The notes below the pieces were generated by a model, which was given only the letters and a program-made list of their open reading frames with translations, did no database searches and was not told the origin of the DNA. Position numbers and translations under genes: made by a program. 64,000 nt of DNA from contig NZ_QYYA01000002.1 of the NCBI RefSeq assembly GCF_003597125.1, positions 1-64,000 on the forward strand, written 5' to 3'. The stretch comes from Alcanivorax profundi (GTDB lineage Bacteria; Pseudomonadota; Gammaproteobacteria; Pseudomonadales; Alcanivoracaceae). This document shows positions 1 to 8,339 of the stretch, piece after piece (position 1 is the first letter of the stretch; every line of letters begins with the position of its first letter).

Positions 1-85
1 CCACTTGGGCCACACTGTGACCACGATCCGTCACCTGACGAACCGCCTCAATCTTGAATTCTTCGGGATAGCGCTTGCTGCTCAT
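1..85 (-). CDS. IS3-family transposase OrfA, N-terminal fragment (runs off window)
   Basis: Only the first 28 codons are present. The peptide starts MSSKRYPEEFKIEAVRQV, continues TDRGHSVAQV and leaves the window. This matches the helix-turn-helix N-terminus of IS3-group OrfA proteins, which bind the element's ends and are fused to OrfB by a programmed frameshift. The ATG is at 83-85 and has a GAGAGGTATCC-type leader upstream. Whether the element is intact cannot be told from here. Confidence 0.8.
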   Translation of the reverse strand, partial: MSSKRYPEEFKIEAVRQVTDRGHSVAQV

Positions 86-148
86 GGATACCTCTCTGAT
101 TGCCATTTTGGATGGCTGAAAGGTGTCTAGCAAACTGGTGGCGATTCA
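1..148 (-). mobile_element. End of an IS3-family insertion sequence (rest outside window)
   Basis: A minus-strand reading frame runs off the left edge and begins like IS3-family OrfA. About 60 bp upstream of its start the sequence reaches a TGAATCGCC... end (read on the minus strand; plus-strand terminus ...GATTCA at 143-148). IS3-type elements end in TG...CA with a short leader before orfA, so 148 is the likely outer boundary. The other end and the target duplication lie outside the window and cannot be checked. Confidence 0.65.
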
Positions 149-956
149 GCGCAGCAAATAACACAGGTCGACCTATATGGTCGCCAATTAAAAATTGTTT
201 AGTGTTTGATCGGGCTTTCACGCTTGGCGTGAATCCGATGCTAGGGGGGGGCGACTGATTGCTGATGGATACCACGGCCATTCAGACTGCGCTGTTGAAG
301 TGACATTAAATGTCTGTAGTGTTCTACCTACACCGAAGGAACTTGGCGAAGGGGAGCTTGGCTATCCGTGGCGATGCCAAGCCAAGAAAAGCTAATACAT
401 TGCCAACCAATGCGTCAAGCCCAAAGTACAAATCCAAAAAACTTTTCTGAGATCCATGTACGTATTACGCAGAATCGGCGGTTTTTGTGGGAATTATTTT
501 TTGCCGAACGTTCGTGGACGTCAACCACAGTAAAATGCCTACTCGTCTCCATTCACAAGTAGACAAGTGGGTGGCTAAATAGAAAACCAATATCACATGA
601 TTGCTAGCAATGATCATTATGTAGTTATCTGATCGGCTAAGTAACACTTCCCGCTCCCCTGCACCTAAGAGCCGGAGTCTCATCCTCTAAAAAAGCCAGG
701 CCCCTGGGTCGCTAATTCTGTGGAATAAGCCCCTCGCCTCTCTGATTGAGCAAGTGGCACAAGGAGGCAAGAATGGTATGATCCACACCCTTCGCTGCCC
801 TCCAAATTAGGATGAAGTCAGCGGAAGAGGATTTAGGTGAATGATGACACCACCATGCGTCAGAAATTTTTACAAATCCGCTTGTTGGTACATGTGTTGG
901 TATGAAGCAAAATTGAACTGAGATATCTTTATTTATATCAGCCAGTTACAAGCCCT
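149..956. other. Gene-poor, AT-richer stretch; no supported gene
   Basis: About 800 bp between the IS end and the tRNA-like relic. Open frames of 60-80 codons exist on both strands (for example 368-562 plus and 465-683 minus), but none has a convincing ribosome binding site, recognisable motif or normal composition. Base composition is visibly more AT-rich than the chromosome to the right. It is best read as decayed or accessory DNA. Confidence 0.5.
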
Positions 957-979
957 ATTTGAGTCCTCTCCTCGCACCA
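957..979 (+). other. Degenerate tRNA 3' end (leucine-type), possible attachment-site scar
   Basis: The segment reads TTTGAGTCCTCTCCTCGCACCA. It resembles the T-loop, T-stem and acceptor 3' strand of a tRNA ending in ACCA, closest to leucine tRNAs ending CCTCGGCACCA. It is imperfect: C56 would be a T and one acceptor base is missing. No matching 5' half exists in the preceding 85 bases, so it is not a functional tRNA. A rho-independent terminator follows 6 bp later, as after real tRNA genes. Integrative elements often leave such 3'-end copies. The identification is tentative. Confidence 0.4.
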
Positions 980-985
980 ATTTCG

Positions 986-1016
986 AAAGGGCTCCCAGAC
1001 GGGGGCCCTTTTTCGT
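986..1016 (+). terminator. Rho-independent terminator behind the tRNA-like relic
   Basis: An 11-bp stem (986-996 with 1001-1011, one G-U pair) with a 4-base AGAC loop is followed by a T-rich tract. It would stop plus-strand transcription coming from the tRNA-like relic and no other gene, which supports the idea that a tRNA gene once ended here. Confidence 0.75.
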
Positions 1017-1067
1017 TTCTGGCCTGCCGTCACCCGTCTCCCGACATTCGATGAGGTCGCTATTGCC

Positions 1068-1313
1068 ATGATACTGATGCGTAATCTGCTTGCCGCCTGG
1101 GTACTGGCCACCGGCCTGTTCCTGGCACCGGTTTCAGCCTGGTCTGCCAACAGCCCCGAACAAGGCGCCCGCGGCAGCGAGATCCATCCAGCCATCGCCG
1201 CCGCCGACGCCCAGCGCGAGAAGGAAGCCCGCCGCAAGCGTTATCTGCTGCTGTTCCCTGCCGCAGTGGTGGTGATCACGGTAGGCCTGATCGTCATCAC
1301 CCGTCGCAAATAG
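1068..1313 (+). CDS. Small membrane protein of unknown function (81 aa)
   Basis: A short protein with a signal-like hydrophobic N-terminus (about residues 5-24, ending PVSA), a polar Ala/Glu/Arg-rich middle with a basic stretch (KEARRKR), and a second hydrophobic segment (about 59-76) ending in TRRK. This predicts a bitopic membrane protein, with the polar loop outside if the signal is cleaved or inserted normally. I chose the ATG at 1068 because GAGGTC lies about 10 bases upstream; a second in-frame ATG is at 1077. No family is recognised. It converges with the next gene on the minus strand. Confidence 0.6.
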   Translation: MILMRNLLAAWVLATGLFLAPVSAWSANSPEQGARGSEIHPAIAAADAQREKEARRKRYLLLFPAAVVVITVGLIVITRRK

Positions 1314-1356
1314 TCCCCCGCCGCCGCCATCGCTGATGGCCACTGCGGCAGACGGA

Positions 1357-2049
1357 TCAATGCGCGTGTGAGTGCGCCGGTGCCTGCATCGGTGTGCCAT
1401 CGGCCTGATAGAACCCGCTCGCACCATGCTCCACAAAGCCCAAAGCAATCATGCGGCGCAGGAAGGGATCGGCTTCGTTATCCCCGACATCCGCAAAATC
1501 CGTGCTCTGCCAGGCCGACCAACGGGCAAAGGTGTCACTCTCGGCGACCTGCTCCAGTGATACCAGCTGCCAGACCGTGTCGTTTTCGGCGATCCGGGCC
1601 GGCAGTCCTGCCGTCTCCAGCCACAGCACCCGGGCGCCTTCGGCATTCTCGAACTCACCCGCCTCGCACCCCTGCACGACCGCCACCTGATCACTGACTC
1701 GCTGATAACCATTCTCCTGCGGCACCGGCCAACCGGTTACCGCACCCCACTCTGAGGACTTGCCCAGCGCCCGCAAGTCCCCGGCGGGATACCAAATGGT
1801 GCGCTGATACTGGGGAAACACCCGCAACAGCGACACCTGATCATCCTGCTGTGACCAGGCACTGATCACGTCTCCACGCTGCCAGGCAACCCGATCATCA
1901 CCACGATAAAAGTCCACGCTGTAACGCTGGGTGCCGTTATACACATCATATCGGGCATGAATCACGCTCCCCGCCGCAGGCTGAAGACATTGAGCCTGAG
2001 CCAGCGGCGAAAGCACCAGCAGCAAAGCGATCCCAATCGTTTTTTTCAT
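1357..2049 (-). CDS. Secreted protein of unknown function, His-rich C-terminus (230 aa)
   Basis: The protein starts with a Sec signal peptide (MKKTIGIALLLVLSPLAQAQ; cleavage near residue 20). The mature part is rich in Trp and Tyr and has two cysteines far apart. It ends in an alternating His tail (HSHAH) that could bind metal; that is inference. The start at 2049 is supported by GGGAGA eight bases upstream; the frame is open further upstream but with no export signal. It lies downstream of the alkaline phosphatase pair on the same strand, with an inverted-repeat terminator between, so it is probably transcribed separately. I do not recognise the family. Confidence 0.7.
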   Translation of the reverse strand: MKKTIGIALLLVLSPLAQAQCLQPAAGSVIHARYDVYNGTQRYSVDFYRGDDRVAWQRGDVISAWSQQDDQVSLLRVFPQYQRTIWYPAGDLRALGKSSEWGAVTGWPVPQENGYQRVSDQVAVVQGCEAGEFENAEGARVLWLETAGLPARIAENDTVWQLVSLEQVAESDTFARWSAWQSTDFADVGDNEADPFLRRMIALGFVEHGASGFYQADGTPMQAPAHSHAH

Positions 2050-2102
2050 TGTGACTCTCCCATTGGCCACACAACCCTGTTTCATATTAGCTCCATACAA
2101 CA

Positions 2103-2123
2103 AGGAGGCCTCGCGGGCCTCCT
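2103..2123 (-). terminator. Hairpin terminator after the alkaline phosphatase pair
   Basis: A perfect 8-bp stem (2103-2110 with 2116-2123) with a 5-base loop lies just past the stop of the phosphatase lipoprotein gene. On the minus strand it is followed by TTGTTGT, a weak U tract. Confidence 0.55.
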
Positions 2124-2141
2124 GTTGCCACTGCCGGAGGG

Positions 2142-3740
2142 TTACTCGGGCAGCAGACCACCCGCATGGGCCATCACATGGAAGATCAGGCTTTGCTCGT
2201 TGGTCCCGGTGAGCAGGTGCGCCCCCGGACCGCGAGCCCACACTCCCACATCTTCACCCGCGTGGGTTTCAGAGCTGAGCGGCACCAGTGTTTCCTGGTG
2301 GTAACCCGGGCTCTCGGTGTTGACGGCGGCCAGATCCTTGCGACCGGCATCAATGGCAGAGCCGTAACGGGCGTCCGCATCGTGCTCATCGCCCAGCTCG
2401 GCAAAGCCCAGGCCATTGGTGTAGCCCAGCGTGGTGTAGGGCATGGAATCCGCAGCCAGGGCGGGGGTGCTTTCCGGCTCACCGCTACCGTCGTTGGTCA
2501 CCACCTTGCCAAGGATCGGGTTGCCCCGGGTCGGATAGCCCGCAATCGTGAAGACATGGCTATGGTCAGCGGTGACGATGATCAGGGTGTCTTCTTCACT
2601 GGTCTTGTCCATGGCGGCCTGAATGGCGTTGGCAAACTCCACAGCATCCGTCAGGGCGCTATAGGCACTACCCGCATGGTGGCCATGGTCAATCCGGCCA
2701 GACTCGACCATCAGGAAAAAGCCGTCCTCATCCCTGGACAGGATATCGATACTTTTGCTGGTCATCTCAGACAGGGACGGCTCATCCTTGCTGTTGGCCT
2801 GACGGTCCGAGTCGTAGCTCATATGGCTGCTACTGAACAGACCCAGCACCTGGGTAGCGCTGGCGGCATCCAGCGCAGCCAGCTCGGTTCCCGTTTGCAG
2901 GTAAGAGCCTGAAGGATGCGCGGTTTTCCACTCGTCGGTCAGGTCGCGGCTGTCAGTACGCTTGCCACCGTCTGCGGCAGGCAAGAAGTGACGGCGGCCG
3001 CCCCCCATCACCACATCAATACCATCACCAATGTCGAACGACACCAGCTGATCGGCGATGTCCTTACAGCCATTGGTGGCGGCTTCTGCAGTCAGGTTAT
3101 CGTCGGATTCCCAGTTACGCTCGGGGCTCTTGGAATAGGTAGCCGCCGGGGTGGCATGGGTAATACGGGCAGTGGAAATGATACCGGTGGCCTTACCCTG
3201 ATCTTCAGCCAGCTCAAGGGCGGTTACCAGCTCCTTGCCCTGACTGGAGGCACAATCAGACCGTACCGCGCCTTCCGCTACGCCAATCACCCCAGCCTTG
3301 GTTTTCACACCACTCATCATGGCCGTCATGGTGCCGGCCGAGTCCGGGGTTTGCTGGTTGGTGTTATAGGTCTTGATCAAACCGGTAAACGGCATTTTTT
3401 CGAAGCTGAGCTGATACTCTTCACCATCGAGGCCCTGCATTTGCCCGGCCAGGATGCGTGCCGCCGTCACGGTGGAGATGCCCATACCGTCACCGACAAA
3501 CAGAATCACGTTCTTGGCCGCACCCACCTCGTTATTAACCTGTTTCTGTGCCGCTGCGGCAACTACCGCCTCACCCTGCTCGTACCAGTCGCTGGCTACC
3601 TGTGACGCCGGGAAAGACAGCGCTGCCTCGCCGCCGACATCGCGGCCACCGTCCCCGTTTTCATCGTTATTACTGTCGCCCCCACAGCCGTAAAGCAGTG
3701 CCGAGGCGGAAATGGCCAGTGCCAGATATTTGATTTTCAT
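2142..3740 (-). CDS. Alkaline phosphatase, PhoA family, predicted lipoprotein (532 aa)
   Basis: Hydrolyses phosphomonoesters outside the cytoplasm to release phosphate. A lipoprotein signal ends LLYGC (lipid-bearing Cys19), followed by an acidic Gly/Asp linker, so the enzyme is probably tethered to a membrane. Family motifs are clear: the metal-binding FVGDGMG (Asp84), the nucleophile in DSAGT (Ser134), ESGRIDHGHHAG and TADHSH metal ligands. AAGGAGC precedes the ATG. It starts 12 bp after the upstream paralogue ends and is clearly an operon partner and tandem duplicate of it. The paralogue has an ordinary signal peptide, so the two enzymes probably occupy different places. No convincing Pho box was found upstream of the pair. 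Confidence 0.93.
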   Translation of the reverse strand: MKIKYLALAISASALLYGCGGDSNNDENGDGGRDVGGEAALSFPASQVASDWYEQGEAVVAAAAQKQVNNEVGAAKNVILFVGDGMGISTVTAARILAGQMQGLDGEEYQLSFEKMPFTGLIKTYNTNQQTPDSAGTMTAMMSGVKTKAGVIGVAEGAVRSDCASSQGKELVTALELAEDQGKATGIISTARITHATPAATYSKSPERNWESDDNLTAEAATNGCKDIADQLVSFDIGDGIDVVMGGGRRHFLPAADGGKRTDSRDLTDEWKTAHPSGSYLQTGTELAALDAASATQVLGLFSSSHMSYDSDRQANSKDEPSLSEMTSKSIDILSRDEDGFFLMVESGRIDHGHHAGSAYSALTDAVEFANAIQAAMDKTSEEDTLIIVTADHSHVFTIAGYPTRGNPILGKVVTNDGSGEPESTPALAADSMPYTTLGYTNGLGFAELGDEHDADARYGSAIDAGRKDLAAVNTESPGYHQETLVPLSSETHAGEDVGVWARGPGAHLLTGTNEQSLIFHVMAHAGGLLPE

Positions 3741-3752
3741 TGTCTTGCTCCT

Positions 3753-5312
3753 TTACTCAGCAGGGGTCACGGAGGTGGCGGTGGTCATGATATGGAACAC
3801 CGTGTTTTGCTCCACATTCCCCTGCACCATGTACGCGCCGGCGCCGGCGGCATGCAATGAGATATCCTCACCCGCATGGGTTTCAGACCCCATCGGAATC
3901 AGGGCCTCCTGGTGATAGCCCGGCGCTTCGGTATCCACTGACGAGATATCATGGCGACCGCCGTTTGGCGCCATGGCATAGATGGCATCCGCATCCGTTT
4001 CTGCCCCCAGATCGGCAAAGCCAAACCCGTTGGTGTAGCCCAGTGTGGTGTAGGGCTGGCCATCTGCAGCCAGGTAGGCATCAGATTCCGGCGCACCGGA
4101 ACCGTCGTTGGTAACAACCTTGCCAAGAATCGGGTTGCCCTTGGTGGGGTAACCGGCGATGGTGAATACGTGGCTGTGGTCTGCCGTAACGAGAATCAGG
4201 GTATCCTCAAGGTCTACCTTGTCTTTGGCTGCCTGCACCGCATCGGCAAAGGCGACCGCATCGTGCAAAGCGTTATAGGCATTGCCGGCATGGTGACCGT
4301 GATCGATACGGCCGCTCTCGACCATCAGGAAGTAACCGTCTTCGTTCTTGCTCAGCACCTCAATCGCCGCTTCCGTCATTTCTGCCACGGTGGGCTCATC
4401 CGCACCGGTTGCCTGGCGGTCAGCGTCGTAGCTCAAATGAGAGGAAGCGAACAACCCGAGCAGCTTGTCGGTGACCGCCAGATCCGCGCTGGCCAGCTCC
4501 GTGCCCGTCTCAATGTACAGCGCGCTCTGCTCGGTATCGGCGTAGCGGTCTTGCCAGATCTGGGTCAGATCGCGGTCGTCGGTACGCTTGCCGCCATCGG
4601 TGGTGGTCTGAAAATGACGTCGACCGCCGCCCAGCACCACATCAATGCCGTCACCATAATCGTAGGACACCAGCTGATCTGCGATATCCTTGCAGCCGTT
4701 GGTTTTGGCTTCATCCGTCAGACTGTCGTCGGACTCCCAGTTACGCTCGGGAACACGGGCATAGGTCGCCGCTGGTGTCGCATGGGTAACACGGGCTGTG
4801 CTGACCACCCCCGTGGAGCGCCCGGCTTCTTCCATCAGATCCAGAAAGGTGTTGAGCTCATTTCCCTGAGAGGAAGCACAATCTGCGCGCATACCCGCAT
4901 CAGAAATGTTGATCATGCCGGCCTTGTTTTTCACACCACTCATCATCGCCGTCATGGTGCCGGCGGAATCCGGGGTCTGCTGATTTGTGTTATAGGTTTT
5001 GATCAGTGCGCTGTAGGGAAAGGTTTCAAAGGACAGGTAGTTCTCTTCACCCTCATCACCTGCCAGCTGCCCCTGAAGAATTCGGGCCGCTGTGAGGGTC
5101 GAAATCCCCATCCCGTCACCCACAAAAAGGATGACATTCTTCGCGGTTGCGGCCGTACGTTCCAGCTCCGCTTTTTCTTGTACATTTGATTGACCGTCGG
5201 TGAACCAGGCACTACCGGACTGATAAGCCGGAATGGCGACATCTGCATTGGCAGCAGCACAAACGCCAGCAGCCAGCCCACTAAGGGCAAACCGCACGAT
5301 ACGATTAGGCAT
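3753..5312 (-). CDS. Alkaline phosphatase, PhoA family, soluble exported form (519 aa)
   Basis: First gene of the phosphatase pair. A Sec signal peptide ends about residue 23 (AAANA then DVAIP). There is a Cys at 18 but no proper lipobox, so it should be a free periplasmic or secreted enzyme. It has the same catalytic set as its neighbour: FVGDGMG (Asp66), nucleophile DSAGT (Ser116), SGRIDHGHHAG, TADHSH. Long stretches match the downstream copy closely (for example around PERNWESDD and GGGRRHF), indicating gene duplication. Upstream there is 138 bp before the purA terminator, where the promoter must lie. Induction by phosphate starvation is expected from the family but not visible in the sequence. 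Confidence 0.93.
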   Translation of the reverse strand: MPNRIVRFALSGLAAGVCAAANADVAIPAYQSGSAWFTDGQSNVQEKAELERTAATAKNVILFVGDGMGISTLTAARILQGQLAGDEGEENYLSFETFPYSALIKTYNTNQQTPDSAGTMTAMMSGVKNKAGMINISDAGMRADCASSQGNELNTFLDLMEEAGRSTGVVSTARVTHATPAATYARVPERNWESDDSLTDEAKTNGCKDIADQLVSYDYGDGIDVVLGGGRRHFQTTTDGGKRTDDRDLTQIWQDRYADTEQSALYIETGTELASADLAVTDKLLGLFASSHLSYDADRQATGADEPTVAEMTEAAIEVLSKNEDGYFLMVESGRIDHGHHAGNAYNALHDAVAFADAVQAAKDKVDLEDTLILVTADHSHVFTIAGYPTKGNPILGKVVTNDGSGAPESDAYLAADGQPYTTLGYTNGFGFADLGAETDADAIYAMAPNGGRHDISSVDTEAPGYHQEALIPMGSETHAGEDISLHAAGAGAYMVQGNVEQNTVFHIMTTATSVTPAE

Positions 5313-5450
5313 GACAAATCCCCGATTGATGAATGAACCAAGAGGGCACTATCTAATCGGGAAGTTATTGCAGTTTGATCTCAGCGAAACGGCAAAAGGA
5401 TGATTTGTGAACCGGATCCGGAATAGATCCTGATTTACACACAGAGCCAC

Positions 5451-5477
5451 AAAAAAAGGGCAGCCGAAGCTGCCCTT
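5451..5477 (-). terminator. Rho-independent terminator of purA
   Basis: A perfect 9-bp stem (5456-5464 with 5469-5477) has a TTCG loop on the minus strand and is followed by seven Ts. It lies six bases past the purA stop. Confidence 0.9.
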
Positions 5478-5482
5478 GCGCA

Positions 5483-6796
<1,314 letters not shown>

Positions 6797-6879
6797 TTAA
6801 CGCTTGCACGCGGCGCGCTTGGCACACGACACGCTTTACCGTAAGTGAAGACCGGACAGACCGGTCACCACCCGTGAAT

Positions 6880-8052
6880 TTACTTGTCCTGGATGACCCA
6901 GCCGTTGTCGCCCTGTACCAGCCTGCGCTGACAGCCCAACAGCTGGGCATCATTGTCTGCGCCCGGTAACGCCAGCACGACCCGCTCGCCCTGATCACGC
7001 AACGCGGCCACGGCGGCGGCGAAATCCGCATCCTGCAAAGAGCCTTCGGCGAGAATGCCATTATCGCCCGCAGCCACCGTGCGAGCCGACAGCATTTTCA
7101 GGTCGGCACTGAAACCCGTCGCGGGACGGGCACGACCAAATACTTCACCAATGTGGTCATAACGCCCACCCTTGGCCACCGGCTCACTTTCGCCGGGCAG
7201 GTACGCCGCAAAGACACAACCGGTGTGGTAGTGATAACCCCGCAGCTCACCCAGATCCAGATGCAAGGTAACGCCACGCTGGCTCAGCACCGAGACCAGC
7301 GTATCCAGTTCATCCAGGGCTGCCAGCGCTGCGGGGAAATCCTGAAATATCTCCCGTGCCTCGCCCAGCACCGCCGCATCACCCGCCAGCCATGGCAAAG
7401 CCGCAAGCGCCTTGCTGGCGGCGTCCGGCAGGCTGCTGTCGGCCAGGAACGTATCCAGCTCGACCCGTGCCTTGCGGACCAGAATATCTTCCAGCTGGGC
7501 CTGCTGCGCGTCACTCAGGGAGCAATCCGCCAGCAGGCCACTGAACAGGCCCACATGGCCCAGATCCAGCACGACCTCGTTGTCGACCCCTGCCAGCCGC
7601 AGGGTTTCCAGCAACAGGGAAATAACTTCCAGATCGCTGTCCACGCCAGAATGGCCGAACAGTTCAACACCAATCTGGTATGGCAGGCGGGTACCACCGG
7701 CCACGGCAGGACGGGTACGCAGGGCACTGGAGCAATAACACAACCGAGTGGGCGCATTACGGCGCAGGCTGTGAGCATCCATCCGCGCCACTTGCGGGGT
7801 AATGTCGGCACGCACCCCCATCAAACGCCCGGTAAGCTGATCGGTGATCTTGAAGGTTTCCCGCTCCAGATCCCGGCCAGCCCCATTCAACAGGGATTCC
7901 AGAAATTCGATCAGTGGCGGGAAGACCAGTTCGTAACCCCAGCGCTGGTACAGATCCAGGGTACCGCGTCGCAGTTGCTCAATCGCCCGGGCGCGGCCCG
8001 GCAAGACTTCTTCCACCCCATCGGGGAGTAGCCACTGTGCTTGCTGATTCAT
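6880..8052 (-). CDS. hisZ: ATP phosphoribosyltransferase regulatory subunit
   Basis: HisZ is a catalytically inactive relative of histidyl-tRNA synthetase. It binds the short form of HisG to make the first enzyme of histidine synthesis and mediates feedback control. The 390-aa product has the class-II synthetase-like core (FPPLIEF, RADITPQVAR, GGRYDHIGEVFGRARPATGFSADL) but lacks the anticodon-binding domain of true HisRS, which is how I separate the two. The start MNQQAQWLLPDG at 8052 overlaps the yjeT stop by four bases (ATGA), indicating translational coupling. A longer open frame upstream is in the yjeT region and is not used. Confidence 0.93.
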   Translation of the reverse strand: MNQQAQWLLPDGVEEVLPGRARAIEQLRRGTLDLYQRWGYELVFPPLIEFLESLLNGAGRDLERETFKITDQLTGRLMGVRADITPQVARMDAHSLRRNAPTRLCYCSSALRTRPAVAGGTRLPYQIGVELFGHSGVDSDLEVISLLLETLRLAGVDNEVVLDLGHVGLFSGLLADCSLSDAQQAQLEDILVRKARVELDTFLADSSLPDAASKALAALPWLAGDAAVLGEAREIFQDFPAALAALDELDTLVSVLSQRGVTLHLDLGELRGYHYHTGCVFAAYLPGESEPVAKGGRYDHIGEVFGRARPATGFSADLKMLSARTVAAGDNGILAEGSLQDADFAAAVAALRDQGERVVLALPGADNDAQLLGCQRRLVQGDNGWVIQDK

Positions 8053-8237
8053 TTCATCACCACCAGAAGGACGGCACCCAATACCATGAGCACCAGCCCC
8101 AGTATTCTGAGGGACTGCCCGGGCATCCGCGCCAGCTGAAGCGCGGCCTGACGAGCCCGATCGGGCGCCAGGAAGAGCGGAATGCCCTCGATTACCAGCA
8201 CCAGGCACAGGGCCTTTATCACTATGCTGAAATCCAT
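8049..8237 (-). CDS. yjeT: DUF2065 family small membrane protein (YjeT-like, 62 aa)
   Basis: A 62-residue protein with two hydrophobic segments (about 5-20 and 44-60) around a conserved-looking P-R-A-R loop, the layout of the DUF2065/YjeT family. Function is unknown. In E. coli yjeT lies directly between hflC and purA, so the position here, ahead of hisZ-purA, is conserved except that 18 kb has been inserted between it and hflC. The start MDFSIVIKALC is preceded by CAGGAATC. Its promoter must lie in the narrow gap after the upstream terminator; a TAGAAT hexamer (8290-8295, minus strand) is a possible -10 element, at low confidence. Confidence 0.85.
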   Translation of the reverse strand: MDFSIVIKALCLVLVIEGIPLFLAPDRARQAALQLARMPGQSLRILGLVLMVLGAVLLVVMK

Positions 8238-8257
8238 GATTCCTGCCAGACAGCCAC

Positions 8258-8284
8258 AAAAAAACCGAACCCTCGGGCTCGGTT
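8258..8284 (-). terminator. Rho-independent terminator closing the surface-protein cluster
   Basis: The stem is AACCGA plus CCC against GGG plus TCGGTT with one mismatch (8263-8272 with 8275-8284), followed on the minus strand by seven Ts (8258-8264). It lies 55 bp past the stop of the 1602-aa protein and insulates the cluster from yjeT-hisZ-purA. Confidence 0.8.
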
Positions 8285-8339
8285 GCCGCATTCTATCACG
8301 GTCTTACGGTATCAGGTAGGTTGAAGCGGGTGCCCCGGA

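Noticed and set aside
144-203. Acidic insert in HflC (residue numbers) as a novel domain
   Set aside because: HflC proteins, including that of E. coli, carry a variable acidic loop at this place; it is not unusual.
368-683. Small open frames on both strands in the AT-richer left region
   Set aside because: No ribosome binding site, no recognisable motif, overlapping each other on opposite strands.
895-979. A complete tRNA-Leu gene
   Set aside because: Only the 3' end resembles a tRNA; the upstream 60 bases cannot form D or anticodon arms and one acceptor base is missing.
5313-5450. A Pho box upstream of the alkaline phosphatase pair
   Set aside because: No two TGTCA-like half-sites at 11-bp spacing could be found, although control by phosphate is expected.
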